A stretch of 64,000 bases of DNA from Smallanthus sonchifolius (taxonomy: Eukaryota > Streptophyta > Magnoliopsida > Asterales > Asteraceae). This document shows positions 33,216 through 45,050 of the stretch, piece after piece. The position numbers and the translations under genes were made by a program. The DNA lies in contig CM042021.1 in NCBI GenBank assembly GCA_023525975.1, positions 105,383,501 to 105,447,500 of the forward strand, in the 5' to 3' direction. Under the pieces are notes generated by a model that saw nothing but the letters and a program-made list of their open reading frames with translations, ran no database searches and had not been told where the DNA came from. How positions within the stretch are numbered: position 1 is the stretch's first letter; every line of letters starts with the position of its first letter.

Positions 33216-34130
33216 TTGAAAATGTTGTGCAAAAACCAGGTACGCTCTACTAGCCCAATTCCTTTTCCTAAATTGGGCGACGCTGACCCGCCAACGAGAC
33301 ATACCGTACACCGGAGAGCCAGTGATGGGGTCACAAGGGCGAGATCTTCGATCGCCCGCCCCGCTATCCCTAATACAAATAGTTGGCAGATCGCATCACA
33401 TGTCATGAGTACGATCACTCATTCTACTCAGTTCCATGGCCTCGAGGATGAGGATGCACCAGAACATCTGTCCCACTTTATGCGTATTTGTGATACCTTC
33501 AATATCACTGATGTGTCCAAGGACGCAATCTACTTGCATTTCTTTCCATTCTTACTTAGCAACAACGGCCATCTACTAGGACTTCCATTCCTAGTGCTAG
33601 AGCACCCGCCTCTTCACCTAGAGGTATGTATCAGGTCAACCCTGATACTAGCGTGGCTGCTGCACTCGCAGCAATGGCGAATGAGATTAAAGAGCTAAAG
33701 TTGAATGCTCAAAGGTGTAAGGTGTGTAGAGGAGGCCACGACACCAGGGACTGCCTTGTCAGTCAGTAGGAGCATGTTAATTTTGTGGGCAACCAGAACT
33801 GAGGATTCAATAACTATAGCAATTCTTATGGCTTGGGCTGGAGATCTGGAAACAACCCGCCTGGGTTTAATGCCCGCCCGCAGGACCGAGTCGGGGAGTA
33901 GCATGAACACAAAGAGGATTGAGGAGACGCTGGAGACTCAAACCCAAATGCTAGCCCACTTGGTAGTCAAGGATAAGGAGACTCAGTAGAGACTGGATGC
34001 CCACGATACCCTACTGAAGAATCAGCAATCTGCATTCCAGGATCTACAACGCATGATGGGAGACATCGCTAAGAGCTTGAAGGATAGACAGGGAGGTCCG
34101 TTTTCAAGCCCTACGCTTTAGTGATGGCCG
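33216..34130 (+). pseudogene. gag: Element B gag (Athila-like), deleted and frameshifted
   Basis: The frame from 33216 shows FHGLEDEDAPEHLSHFMRIC and VSKDAIYLHFFPF, the gag core of Athila-like elements. Most of the capsid after this is missing, because the sequence passes directly into the proline/serine-rich region. A zinc knuckle of the Athila type, CKVCRGGHDTRDC (C-X2-C-X3-H-X4-C), lies at 33716-33754. It is followed by the usual NFVGNQN motif. Several stops follow up to 34130. Gag would have formed the particle and bound RNA. Confidence 0.8.
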
Positions 34131-34195
34131 TGTCTACGAGGAGTCGAAGAGTATAGGAGAGAGAGCAACCACCGGTGGTTGAAGAAGATTAACCG

Positions 34196-35281
34196 GTGGA
34201 TGAGGAGATAGAGATGGAGAAGCCTATCGAGAAGGCAGAGGAGAAGAAGAAAGGGGGTGAGATGAAGTCCCCCGAGATTGACTTGAGCCATGTTCCCTAC
34301 CCAGTGCACTTGCTGCTTCATAAATACGCTAGGGAATACGATAACTTCCTAAACATGTTCAAACAACTCAAGGTCAATCTCCCATTTGTCGAGGTCCTCC
34401 AGCACATGCCGAAATATGGAAAATTCTTAAAAGATCTTCTTTCCAACAAGAAGAAGCTGGAGGAAGTCTCTAAAGTCTCACTAAGTGAGCGATGTTCTGC
34501 GGTGTTTCAGTATAAATTGCCAGAAAAACTGGCAGATCCGGGTCACTTCACGATCCCGTGTCTTCTTGGCGGTTTGCCCTAGAACCACGCGTTGGCCGAC
34601 ATAGGTGCTAGCATCAATCTGATGCCGTATTCCATATTCAAGCTGCTGGACCTAGGAGAACTGAATCCGACGCACATGAGCATATCCTTGGGTAACCGTT
34701 CAGTTAAGTATACACGGGGAATAGTGGATAATCTTTTAATGAAAGTCGACAAATTCGTCTTCCCCGTGGATTTTGTCATCCTAGATATTGATGTGGATGA
34801 CAGAGTCCCCCTCATCTTAGGGCGCCCATTTCTAGGCACAGCCAAGGCGATGATCAATGTCTTTGACGGGAAGCTCACACTTCGTGTGGGGGATGAGTCT
34901 GTTTCTTTCGATGCTGCAAAATCAGTGAAGGAGGCTAGTGAGCAAAGCCACTCCGTGTGCATGATTGATGCCTTCATGGACGACCATCGGGGCTCTGATC
35001 CTGGAGAGACAGATGTTGGTGAACCCGGCCCTGGTTTAGGAGAACCATCTGATTGGGAGGTGGAGTTAGAAGAGCTGTTGAATGAGCCGTATGAATACAG
35101 CGATGAGGTGTGCAGTGATCTGCACGAGATGATGGCAGAGCTGGAGGAGATGATAGTCAAAACCCCAATGGTAGAGAAGATAGAGGATCCTGAAGATCCT
35201 AGTGAAGTTTTAGAGGTCACATCTTTAGAAATACCCTTTCCGAGCCTTTGCCCATCATTGTGGTTCATCCTGAGGGGGTAG
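34196..35281 (+). pseudogene. Element B protease region
   Basis: Two frames are joined by one TAG (34580-34582). The first holds the pre-protease block (VNLPFVEVLQHMPKYGKFLKD). The second starts LADIGASINLMPYSIF, with the catalytic Asp at 34598-34600 (DIG in place of DTG), and continues with VDFVILDI and LILGRPFLGTA. A 120-residue acidic extension follows. The layout matches the 431-aa protein of element A. Apart from the stop, the protease fold looks complete. Confidence 0.85.
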
Positions 35282-35628
35282 AAGCTGAGCCAAACTCAAA
35301 TTTTAGGTCCCCCAAGTCTAGGCCGCCCAGTAAGAGAACCCAAGCGTTGAGTGATTCATGTGATATAAGGGTAGTGCAAACCCCAAGTGTGGGGACGTCT
35401 AAGGTTAATAAGCAGCTGAGGTACTTGAACCAGGTTATCTTCGGACCTGGTAGGTTCAAGTTGTGTTGGAAGGACCTAATTGATAAATGTGGTAGAAGTT
35501 CTATGCTTATTAGTGGTAATTGTTTGTTGATGAGGTGGAGAGCCGGTAGATCGCGCAGGATGAAGGCGGTATCAAGGAGAAGCCTCATGATAGGTTTATT
35601 TGAGTCTCGGGCCTATGCCCAGGTGTAG
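35282..35628 (+). pseudogene. Element B C-terminal tail, related to the element C ORF end
   Basis: After a frameshift near 35270, the sequence reads FGPGRFKLCWKDL. In another frame it reads GGIKEKPHDR just before a stop. Element C ends its 574-aa ORF with FGPGKFKYWWTDPF and GGIKEKPPDRLA. I read this as the same tail. It resembles the PGK..W.DPF motif at the end of Ty3-gypsy integrases, so A, B and C may derive from a gag-pol with its middle deleted. Confidence 0.6.
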
Positions 35629-35882
35629 AGTGTGTATATTTCTTGGTTTATTTTTATTTATTTTGGTGTTTTTCGGTTTGTGTGTCTTTGTTTGTGTCAT
35701 ATTTCGCAGTGATTCGCACTTGATTTGGTAAGGAAAATCACCAGGAACGAAGTTCCACGTATGTTTACATTAGTTTTTATCATTAGAACGAGTTTTAAGG
35801 GAATTGGGTGAAAGAAGTTTTCAGGGGTCAAATTTATTTTTTTCTAAGTATTAAAACCCTTTTAACTTTCTGTTACCATAGC

Positions 35883-35982
35883 TTCCTCGCGGTACGCGAA
35901 GAAATTACCCTGTGTCCTCGCGGTACGCGAAGGACAGAAATAAGGGCCGGGTAAAATTTTGCCTCCTCGCGGTACGCGAGGG
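35883..35982 (+). repeat. Palindrome cluster TCGCG-GTA-CGCGA in element B internal region
   Basis: Three copies lie near 35884, 35914 and 35963, with outer arms TTC/GAA, TGTCC/GGACA and CC/GG. It lies just after the coding part, like the internal cluster of element C at 49469-49597. Confidence 0.85.
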
Positions 35983-36160
35983 GTTCTTGGTGTTCACCCT
36001 TCTTCCTTTGTTTCCCATGGTTTCCTGCCACCATTATCACCATCCATCACACCATCTACTATTCACCATTACACCACCCTTCATTACTAACATCCATCAC
36101 CATCATTCACATTCACCCACCATCGCCATGGGAAACTTAAGAACCGTTAGTGACAGATGA
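35912..36160 (+). CDS. Small histidine-rich ORF of element B
   Basis: This 82-codon frame runs through the palindrome cluster, a hydrophobic stretch (LLPLFPMV) and a histidine/proline-rich tract, and ends MGNLRTVSDR. Element C has a 113-codon frame at 49538-49879 of the same plan ending MGDLETVRDR. Between the two endings the changes include three synonymous codons and no indel. Whether it is translated is unknown; the histidine tract comes from a CAY-repeat DNA tract and may be incidental. Confidence 0.3.
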   Translation: MSSRYAKDRNKGRVKFCLLAVREGFLVFTLLPLFPMVSCHHYHHPSHHLLFTITPPFITNIHHHHSHSPTIAMGNLRTVSDR

Positions 36161-37598
36161 TTCACCTTGCTTATGGCATTAATATATATGTGTTTGTCAT
36201 TTATCGGGTACGAGTCCTTAATCTATCGTGAGTCTTATTGAGTCAGTCGATCGTATATTTTATTTTACTTTGTGTCAGTACTTGAGTCAGTTTAGTGCTG
36301 CGGGTTTCCTGTGAGCTTATTTTTGCAGGTATCGATCGCTCCGTCCGTACTCAATCTCAATTCGGGCGGAGTCGATTCTAATCATTATACTCTTGTAAAG
36401 GCAACCTGACAGAGTGTTGTGCAACCGCGACCGAAATTCTATATGGTGCACACGTGGAAGAGTAATGCTGGATACACTTCAATGCATACATTACCAGCTA
36501 AGTCTTTTCCAGTTTATTTTTTGTATATTTTATTTTTCGTTGTTTCTCGGTTCACATTGGATACAATGTGCGTTTCAAGTGTGGGGATGGGAGAGTACGT
36601 CTATCTTAGGTTTAGTGAGTCTATTTAGTTTGTTTTAAAATATACAAAAATACAAAAAAAATTAAAAATTAAAAAAAAATGTCCTTTGAATTAGAGTTTT
36701 TGCAATCAAATTGGAAGATGATAGTTATAACTGGATCTACTTGTTGAATTTAAATGATAGAAAACGCGTATAATTAGTGATATTTTGGTAGACCCAACCA
36801 GCTTGAAGAGCTTAAATAGTCTGTTTGTGTCAATTAGGGTTAATATTTGATTTAATTCATGAAATCTTGTGGGTATTCATCTTAAGGTAAACGGTAATAC
36901 TGAAACTGTCAACATAGGGTGATAGGCACCACGTTAAGCTAAAATTTAGAGGTTTTTTGAAATTTCTTGGCACACCACTCTCTTTTTATGAGAATAAATC
37001 CTAGTTTCGGTGACGCTCGCTTCCATAATCCATAATTCATGAGCTTAATTATTTTAGAAAATCTAAGTTTCTCCTACGTGCCACACGTCGGGTTCCAGGC
37101 TGATTGAAACACCACTAGGTTAGATTCTTAAGTGCTTCATTGATTAGAACTTAGTCTATGTGTTACCCTTCGGGATAGAGACTTGGTTGAAATGCCTCTA
37201 GACGAAGGTTCATTTGTTTAATTTAATGCTCATTTTCATCCACTCATTCATTGATCATCTTAATTTCTAAAACATGTAAATTTTAGTTTATCGTGGTTGG
37301 AAATCTATACGGTTTAACCCGGGCCTAGACATAACCTTGAGAAAGGATTAGGTAGAGTTGCAGCTTTTGAGTGTGAGTCCCATAGATAGATTGATATGCT
37401 GTATAAAATAAATTAGAACACAAAGCAGGGCCTTGAAAGTAGGTGGTTAGGTTTAATCGGATAGAAATACCGATTATTGTTTTTTAACGCGTGAGTATAT
37501 TTGTGCTAATAAGATATATAAGATTGTTTAGAGTATGTCCGGTTATGATTCCATTGCGGACTTTTTTGAGGACGAAAAAGGTTAAGTGTGGAGATGTT
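36161..37598 (+). other. Element B 3' non-coding block and polypurine tract
   Basis: There is no ORF of note. The stretch 36300-37400 matches element C 50030-51200 and element A 17280-18400. Included are repeated units around GTGTTACCCTTCGGGAT and the GGGTGATAGGCACCAC block. AAGTGTGGGGA occurs at 36577-36587, and the 3' tract AAGTGTGGAGATG at 37584-37596. Confidence 0.8.
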
Positions 37599-39211
37599 TG
37601 ATGTAGTGCAAAACACACATCTTTATTCCTATTGTTTTCGTGTGTTTTAATTAGTTTTATATATGTTTTAAGTCATTTTTGTTTCATATTGAGTATTTGT
37701 AATGTTTTCAGGAGCTTGTGTGGATTACAAGTCAAATCACAAAGAAACCGAGCAAGAGAAGAAAGCCGGGAGAAACAAAGTAAAAAAGTTGGATTTTCAT
37801 TCCCTCGTGGTACACGAAAGGAGAGCCACCAAGTCTCGCAGTACGCGAGAAGTTCCAATTCTGACCCCGACTAAGCGAGGAACCCATGACCATCTCTCGC
37901 GGTACGCGAGGGCTTAAGAAAATCGCAAAAAGCCCTAAAATCAAATCAAATAGAATTGTAAGGCTATTGTGATGGAAGTTTGACATGCAGCCGTCTACAG
38001 AGGTGCTAGAGGCGATTTTAGGGCTTTAGAGGTCGATTAAAGAGCAAAGTTGGAGACTTTGGGTCCCAGGTTAGTTAGTTTAGCGTAATCGGTTTTCAAG
38101 ATTTAATTTTTATCTTTGAATTTGCTGTGTTGAACCATGTTTCTGTCTTTTACCTCTGTTGTGGATGTTCTAAGCATGATTCTTGGCTAAACATTGATAC
38201 TGCCTAGGTCAAAGATGAATACTTTATAAAGTTTAGATTTTTATTCGGTTTTTGGATTTATATGTTGGTTTAATGATTTTGTAAAAGATCTTGGTTTAAT
38301 TATTATGGTGATTATGCATGTTTAGATCTGGTGTGTGATTGATTATAAGTTTCGTATGTTATTTGTGGATGTCTTCCAGTTTGTATAGCGTATCTAGATC
38401 ATATGACTATGTGTTTGTGATTGTTTGTATGGTTTGCTAGACGTAGTATCCCATAGGAGATGTGATTGAGAGTTATTTAGATCTGAGTGTTCATCTTATC
38501 TCGATACCTGAAATGTGAGAGATAATCGGTTAGTATTCGTCATTAGGATTCCGAGTGTGAATTGTCTGAGAGGAGGTTCCCTTAGGTTCTTAGTGATTGT
38601 TGCTAGTCCGAGTCATAGTGTGTTGATCTGAGATTACTCCGTGCATCTTAGATGTAGTGTGGACAGTTAGACCGAGAGGTGATCTGTCTTTTGGGTACAT
38701 TGTCATTGTTGGAGAGACTGAAAGGTAATCCAACCATCCGGTGAGTTTAGTACATGTTTATATTTCTTAGTTGGTGACACCCTGAGAGTGATTAGGGATC
38801 CACTAGGTTGTCTAGAGCTATTATCCTTAGATACCCAGATCCATCATTGTTTCCATAACCGGTAGAAGTCTGTGCTTTGCAAGTAGGATTCCAATCTAGG
38901 TGGTATTCTTCCCATTCCTGATATTCCCGAGTTCCTTGTTTGATAGTTAGAGTCGTTCATTTGTTTTCATTAGTTTAATCAGTAGTATAAAAAAACCCCC
39001 AAATCAATCATTCATAGTTCGAGTCAGAGTCTAGTGTAGTTATTCAGTGTCTCTTAGGGTTCGATAATCCGGTTTACCATTAAGCTGTGCTACACTCGAT
39101 AGGTTCACTTGCCTGTCAGTGCGGTCTAGTTCATAGGAATTCCATTTATTACTTAGGAGTCTAGGTTAGGTTTTTATTTATTAGTTTTTATAGACCGTCT
39201 GGGCGACATCA
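37599..39211 (+). repeat. Element B 3' LTR
   Basis: This is the partner of 31338-32913 with about 60 bp of extra sequence near 38400. It ends GACATCA before the TSD CATGT. Confidence 0.93.
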
Positions 39212-39656
39212 CATGTATAAGGACTTTATGACGTGCAAAGCAATGGAGTTCAGGGGAGCCAGTAATCCCTTGGAGAGTCAAAGATGGATAGCTGCAATAG
39301 AAACATCGTTCGATACTTGTCATTGCAGTAAGGGGGACGAAGTAGCCTTCGCCACCAACCAACTCAAAGAAACAGCTTACGATTGGTGGGGCATAGTGAA
39401 GAGAGAGAAAGGTAGAGATAAGATCAAAGAGATGAAGTGGAAAAAATTTAAGGATATTTTTCTGAAACATTATTGCCCGCGAGCGGTAATAGATAGAATC
39501 ACTGAGGAGTTCCTTCAGCTCCGTCAAACAAATGAATCCGTGGATGAGATTACTGGCATTTTTTTCGATAAGGGGAGAATTACTAATCTCCTATGCCTCT
39601 TAGGAGAATTAAATTTAGAAGACCTGAAAGTGATTCCTTTCAAGAGAAAGAAATAG
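39212..39656 (+). pseudogene. gag: Chromovirus gag, part 2 (capsid)
   Basis: It resumes the frame from 31337. It holds the Retrotrans_gag core: FRGASNPLESQRWIAAIE, VAFATNQLKETAYDWW and WKKFKDIFLKHYCP. A frameshift near 39590 ends it early. The capsid core itself has no stop. Confidence 0.85.
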
Positions 39657-40110
39657 GAGACCGTGAAATCCGTGGAAGAAGACATTCTGGAAAGTGTCGG
39701 CTCAGGCCTCTTAATTGCATGAAGTGTGGGAAGACTAGACATATACAACTCCATTTAGATTATGCTACACTTGTTACAAGCCGGGGCACTTCAGCAGGGA
39801 ATGTCATGAGCTGCGATCTCAGACTAAGAAGACCGGTGAAGGGTCAAGAGTGACAGATAATGAAATCAAAAGGATTGAGGCTCCGAAATCAAGAGGTAGG
39901 GCTTTCCAGATCATGACTGAGGAAGCGAAAGATGTCCCTGACATCATATCAGGTACCTTCCTCTTAAATTCCCTACCTGCTTGTGTTTAATTCAATACGG
40001 GGGCTAGTCGATTATTTCTTTCATTAAGATATGTGAATTCAAGAAACTTCAAATAGAAGTAAGTGGACTAGGGCATTAGAGGTTAAAATCGCAAGTAATA
40101 GAAACTACGT
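39657..40110 (+). pseudogene. Chromovirus zinc knuckle and protease remnant
   Basis: A first knuckle (CMKCGKTRH) is broken. A second, CYTCYKPGHFSREC near 39757-39800, is complete. The protease active site reads FNTGASR, with Asn in place of the catalytic Asp, and a TAA lies just before it. The remaining protease sequence is frameshifted. Confidence 0.75.
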
Positions 40111-40999
40111 AGTAACCAAAATATGCCAAGACTGCCAACTACTAATCAAGGAAGAAGAATATCTCGTCGATCAAATCCTGATGCCAATGCAAGAATTCGA
40201 TGTGACCATCAGAATGGATCGGTTATCTATACATGCTGCAACAAAAAGATTGAATGATCCACGTCATCTGTGGGAAAAAGAACTTAATGTCATTATGACA
40301 AAACCAGATCGTGTAATGTACAATGGCCAAGATAAATAGCTATATGAGACAAGGTCTCCAAGCCTTCATAGCTTATGCGGCTGAAGTGATAACTGAAGCA
40401 AGTTATAATAGCAGAATAAATTTCCAGAAGTTTTCCCAAACGATCTCCCAGGTACTCCACCCGAGAGAGAGAGATCAAATTCAAAATCAATTTAATTCTG
40501 GAAACTAAGAAAGTGGCTAAGACTCCTTACCAATCAACACATATTGGAATGAAGAAATGTATGTCACAACTGAGAAAGTTGTTAGACAAAAGACACAGAC
40601 CAATAGAATTCCAAAAAGGAGATTACGTTTTATATCTCTTTGGAAAGGTCTAATTCGACGTAAGAAACATGGAAAGATGATTCATTGGTCCTTTTAAGGA
40701 TCATTAAGCAAATCAGAAGAGTGACTTATCAACTAAAGCTACCTGAAGAACCGAAATATGTTCCACGAAAGTATATAGCAGACAAAATTGTTCATATACC
40801 TCTAGAAGAGATAGATTTTAACGAGAAAATAACTTATGTCAAAGAACCTATAAGGATTCTAGACACAAAGAAAAAGCAGATACATCACGAGATAATTGAA
40901 CAAAATTTGGTGCAATGGAGGCACAGAAAAGGATCGAAGATGACTTTGGAGAGTGAAGAAGAAATGACAAAGAATTACCCTCATTTATTCCAAAATTGA
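40111..40999 (+). pseudogene. pol: Chromovirus RT start fused to integrase end and chromodomain
   Basis: Near 40430-40500 frames read as the start of RT (PEVFPNDLPGTPPERE). Within about 100 bp the sequence changes to the integrase C-terminus (FQKGDYVLYL, then IGPF and IKQIRRVTYQLKLPEE from 40680). RT, RNase H and the integrase core are therefore deleted. The last 60 codons (40820-40999) include VQWRHRKGSKMTLESEEEM and YPHLF, a chromodomain-like tail of the kind that directs chromovirus integration. Confidence 0.75.
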
Positions 41000-41021
41000 T
41001 AGGTTTCGAGGACGAAACCTA

Positions 41022-41039
41022 ATTTAAGGGGGGTAGATT
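41022..41039 (+). other. Chromovirus polypurine tract
   Basis: TTTAAGGGGGGTAGATT directly precedes the 3' LTR. Confidence 0.85.
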
Positions 41040-43514
41040 TGTAACATCCAAAACTCCTAAATGTAGGTTAGGACATGTTTCGGCTAAGAAACATGACGCT
41101 AGAACGACACTGGACTTGAAAACGGAAAGGCGGTTCGACTAGAGATAGCCCAAAATTTCACATAAGCATATCCCGAGCTAGAAAATGAGTTATTAAAGCC
41201 ATAATATACGAACCTTGGGTGATTCAGCGAGGAGAAATTGAAAATGGAGTCATAATGGACCGTCACCTAGTGTAATGGTCCGTCACGACCCCCCAGAAGC
41301 CATAACGGACCGTTACGGTCCGTGACGGTCCGCCACGCCGCCAAATTGCGAAAACTCACCGTTTTACGCTACGTATCAGTGACTCATCCCACCCTAAGGC
41401 CATGATGGACCGTCATGAGCTGTGATGGTCCATTACGTGGTCATAAAGTGCTTGGAGGCCAAGAAAATGGTAACGGACCGTCATTAACGGTAACGGTCCG
41501 TTACGGGATCAAAAATTTGCTAATAAATACTTAGAGCTGGCCGTTCACTTGCAAATACGACACACATAAACACCGTATCACACACATACAATCTGGAGAT
41601 AATTAGAAGACCTGGTGCGACTCGTTTAAGTGCGAGTGCGGTGCGTTACGAGTACAGTTCAGATCCGGAGAGACGTTTAAGCAAGGAACGAGCGTAGGAA
41701 ATGACCCGAGATTATCGTATGTACACTGCACCCGTACCTTAGATAAATGTTTATGTGAAATATGTGATTATGTGTTAGATGCTATGTGTGGAACTAAGGT
41801 ATGGGGTAATGGGAATTAGTCTAAATACTAAACGGGAATAATAGAGTAGCCACGACGTATCCAAGGGGTGGTGGACACGCCGCTGGTACTTACTATATAT
41901 AAATCTCTTGATGCTTCATGGTGAAACCATTATGAATGTTTAGGGGTATAGACTAAAAGATAGTAATAAAAATGTAGTAAACGAACAGGAGATGTTCCGA
42001 CCGGTATGTAGTTATCTGACAAATGGAATGTTCTGTCTAAGGATAGAGTGGTGTATAAATCCCTCCTGTACCCGTCACTCTTTCCTAGGAACATCTCTAT
42101 TGGAGGTGCTACTCTGGAAGGATAATCACCCCAGTTTACAATATATGATAAGTATGAATAAGGGAGTGCTTAATTCAAAATAAAGGAATATATGTGATGT
42201 ATTATAGGGGTGGTGGGTACGTCGCTGGTACACCCTATATATAAACCTATTTAATGCGTCATAGAGATACCATTACGAGGGATTAGGTCAAGGATGAGAT
42301 AAAAGCATGAGGAAGTCATGCTATCAAATTAATGATGAGAAACACTTAATCTTAAGCAAATGAGTATTCATGAGATGTTAAAGGGGTGGTGGATACACCG
42401 TTGGTACTTCCTATATATAAACCTCTTTAACATAACATGACGAAACCTTTGTAAGGGATTAGAGCAAGAGTTAAGATAAAAGCATAAAGAGATCATGCTA
42501 CTAGATGAGAATTAGATGGGAAAGCTTAATTCTGAGTAAAGGAGTATTCATGGGATGTTAAAGGGGTAGTGGATACACCGTTGGTACTTCCTAAATATAA
42601 ACCTCTATAACGTAACATGGAGAAACCTTTATAAGAAATTAGAGCATGGATAATTATAAAAGTATAATACGAGGGCATGCCATATGTACAAATATGCAAT
42701 GTGTGCCAAATGTGAATGTATGGACGCATGATGAATGATCATGCTATATGTGTAAATATAAATGTATGATGGGAACATGTCTAAGTCTTAAAATGGAATA
42801 ACAGAGTACTCACGAAGTGTTAAAGGGGTGGTGGATATGCCGCTGGTACTTCCTATATATAAGCCCCTTTAATGCACCGTGAGGAAACCGTTACAAAGTT
42901 TTAAGGTAAGGACTGGTTGGGAATAATTTGGGAGGCTGTGAGTCTATAATACTCAAGATACCAATGAAAAGAGATGTCCATCCTATGATGCGGGTCTCGA
43001 GAATGAATGAAAAAGGTGCCGAGTCTACGGGACGGAAGGGCCTTAAATATGAGAATGGAAAGGTGCCCAATCTATAGGCGGAAGGAGCTGGTAGAGGTGC
43101 CCAGTCTATAAGACGGAAGGACCTAAAATGAATGATAATAAAATATACGAATGACGTGACCGGAGGTACGTCCGGAGATGGTCACGGGGGCGTCGAGAGC
43201 CTAGGAAACTTGAACAATAAAGAACCTAAAGGGTTCCTAATTAAATAAACGTGCAGTGTACTTACTTAGCGTAAGCTAATTCATAAACGTTTTCCAAACA
43301 CTGCAGGAAAGAGGCACGCGGAACAAAGTTTCCTGAGGACGTGACCGATCGGAGCTAAACAATCCCTATGTTACATAATGTAATAGTTTATGGAAAAATA
43401 ATATTTCTAATAAAATATATCTTTATCACTTTAGTGATAAGGTTTTTAAAAATCCAGGACCCGTTTTCCGCATTAAACTCTGATAAGATAATAATGAATA
43501 AGTAGGAAGTTTCA
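41040..43514 (+). repeat. Chromovirus 3' LTR, 2475 bp
   Basis: It begins TGTAACATCC and ends TTTCA, followed by the TSD CATTG. It keeps the fuller palindrome cluster (41242-41515) and the five TATA blocks (41865, 42205, 42379, 42559, 42819). In the fourth the TATA box is changed to CTAAATATAA. Confidence 0.93.
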
Positions 43515-43519
43515 CATTG

Positions 43520-43882
43520 TTGGATATTCTTCATTTTCAAAGGCTTAAAGAATTTTCAATAAAAGAACAAGGATCATTGAGGAATCAATACATGTCAAGT
43601 TTAATGAGTCCACTCTCAATGCATCTAACTTTGAACCATCCTGGTTATTTGATTTTAATACATTGTTCAAATCATTTAACATTCCAGATGAAAATTATAC
43701 AAGTTTAAACCACAAGAAAAATGATATTTACTATAGAGTGGAGCTTTCAAGATCTTATATCTATATCTATCTCTCCATCTATACTAGTTGATCAAGAAAC
43801 TTCTTAGCCATCAACTTCAAATGTAGTTCAATATTCTACTACAAATATTAATGATGAAGAACTAAGTATTTCTGCAGATGCA
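43520..43882 (+). pseudogene. pol: Copia-2 integrase C-terminus and linker
   Basis: Continuing from 28168, the frame reads GYSSFSKA, a stop, then RIFNKRTRIIEESIHVKFNE, the standard copia region after the integrase core. A serine- and asparagine-rich linker with further stops follows. RT should come next but is absent. Confidence 0.75.
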
Positions 43883-44384
43883 AATATGACTTTTCCATCA
43901 AGTTGAGAGCTTCTTGATCAAAATCAATATAATTTGGATCAGAATGTTTGAATGGAAAATGTGCCAACTTTGATAATTAACAATTCTCATCTTCATCCTT
44001 TGAGTAATTTGGATGACAAATTTTTTCCCCTGATGGTTTTGTTAACCGGATCTTTTTACTTGTGAAAATTTCAAAAAATTTAAAAGGGCCAAACTTCTTT
44101 TTAGTATATTTCAAACTTGTAAACCTATAAAAAATATGACTTTTCCATCAAGTTCAGAGCTTCTTGATCAAAATCATTCTAATTTGGATCAGAATGTTCA
44201 AATGGAAAATGTGCCAACTTTGAGAATTAACAATTCTCATCTTCATCCTTTGAGTAATTTGGATGACCAATTTTTTCCCCAGGTGGTTTTGTTAACCGGA
44301 TCTTTTTACTTGTGAAAATTTCAGAAATTTTAAAAGGGGCAAAATCATCTTTTTAGTATATTTCAAATTTGTAAACCTATAAAA
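43883..44384 (+). repeat. Tandem duplication, two copies of about 250 bp
   Basis: AATATGACTTTTCCATCAAG starts both copies, at 43883 and 44133. The copies differ by few substitutions and end with AAACCTATAAAA. In the second copy the linker frame has lost the two stops seen in the first, so the first copy has decayed more. Confidence 0.93.
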
Positions 44385-44510
44385 GGTTCAGTCGCGTGTA
44401 TCCTTTCACATTCTCAATTCAAATTCTAGAAAATTTCTCTCGACCTACACTCAAACCCTAGCTCAATTTCGTCGATTTCATTCTTCAATCTGCAATTAAC
44501 CCTGATTCCA

Positions 44511-45050
44511 ATGGCAACCAATCTTTTTTTCAAACTTGAACAAAAGTTTGTAAATGTCTCGATCTCGATGCTTGAAATTCTAATGATTTTCATTCAATCA
44601 TTCGATTTCTACGACATAGCCATATCAAAGTTGTTATTACCATTGATCCTACCATCTATTTGGAACATATTCAATCGTTTTGGCGCGCTGCAAAGTTTTT
44701 GATCATGGATGAAGTGCCAACGATTCAAGCTATAGTGCATAATCAACAAATCTACAACACTGAAGAATTTATTCGAAATCATCTTCACATTGGGGATTCT
44801 CCTTTTGATGTACAAGTTTTTTTATTTAGATTTGGTTCTCACTACATTAAGAAGAAATGGGTATGAAGACAATTTTGTTCATACAAGTATTCTTAAGAGT
44901 ATGCTATCATACAATTCGAGATACCTATGTTATGCCATTCTTCATTACCTATCTTCAAGAAAATCTGTATGGAATGATCTTCCTCTGCATTTAAACCTCT
45001 ACCAACGAGCGGAAACGTTCCCAATTACAATCCCAAAAGCAACTTCATGA
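44511..45050 (+). pseudogene. Copia-2 env-like ORF, N-terminal domain
   Basis: It starts MATNLFFKLEQKFVNVS and shifts frame twice, near 44640 and 44810. The reading continues through IQSFWRAAKFL, VPTIQAIVHNQQIYNTEEFIR and LRRNGYEDNF to LSSRKSVWNDLPLHL. This is the N-terminal domain of the SIRE/Maximus extra ORF, the part missing from Copia-1. Its role is not established. Confidence 0.65.

Larger units (their letters stand above)
31338..39211 (+). mobile_element. Element B: Athila-like gag-protease retrotransposon inside chromovirus gag
   Basis: LTRs are 31338-32913 (1576 bp) and 37599-39211 (1613 bp), with TG...CA ends and TSDs CGTGT (31333-31337) and CATGT (39212-39216). The single TSD difference is a CpG-type transition. 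A tRNA-Asp-type PBS, gag, protease, a C-terminal tail, a long 3' non-coding block and a polypurine tract (AAGTGTGGAGATG) are present. RT and integrase are absent. The LTRs differ by many substitutions and a 60-bp indel, so it is older than A and C. Confidence 0.93.
28169..43514 (+). mobile_element. Chromovirus (Tekay/Del-like Ty3-gypsy), defective, with element B nested in gag
   Basis: LTRs at 28169-30568 (2400 bp) and 41040-43514 (2475 bp) have near-complementary ends (TGTAACATCC ... GGATGTTTCA) and the TSD CATTG. The order is LTR, tRNA-iMet-type PBS, gag, zinc knuckle, protease, remnants of RT and integrase, a chromodomain-like C-terminus, polypurine tract and LTR. Most of RT, RNase H and integrase is deleted. 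The LTRs differ clearly, including indels, so it is older than element C. Confidence 0.93.
25560..45050 (+). mobile_element. Copia-2: SIRE/Maximus-type copia fragment, split by a chromovirus
   Basis: The parts are 25560-28168 (gag C-terminus, protease, integrase) and 43520-45050 (integrase end, linker, env-like ORF). The chromovirus insertion has the perfect TSD CATTG (28164-28168, 43515-43519) and splits the integrase C-terminal motif SDEGYIV/GYSS. No LTR, PBS, RT or RNase H was found, so this is an old deletion derivative. Both ends are approximate. Confidence 0.8.
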
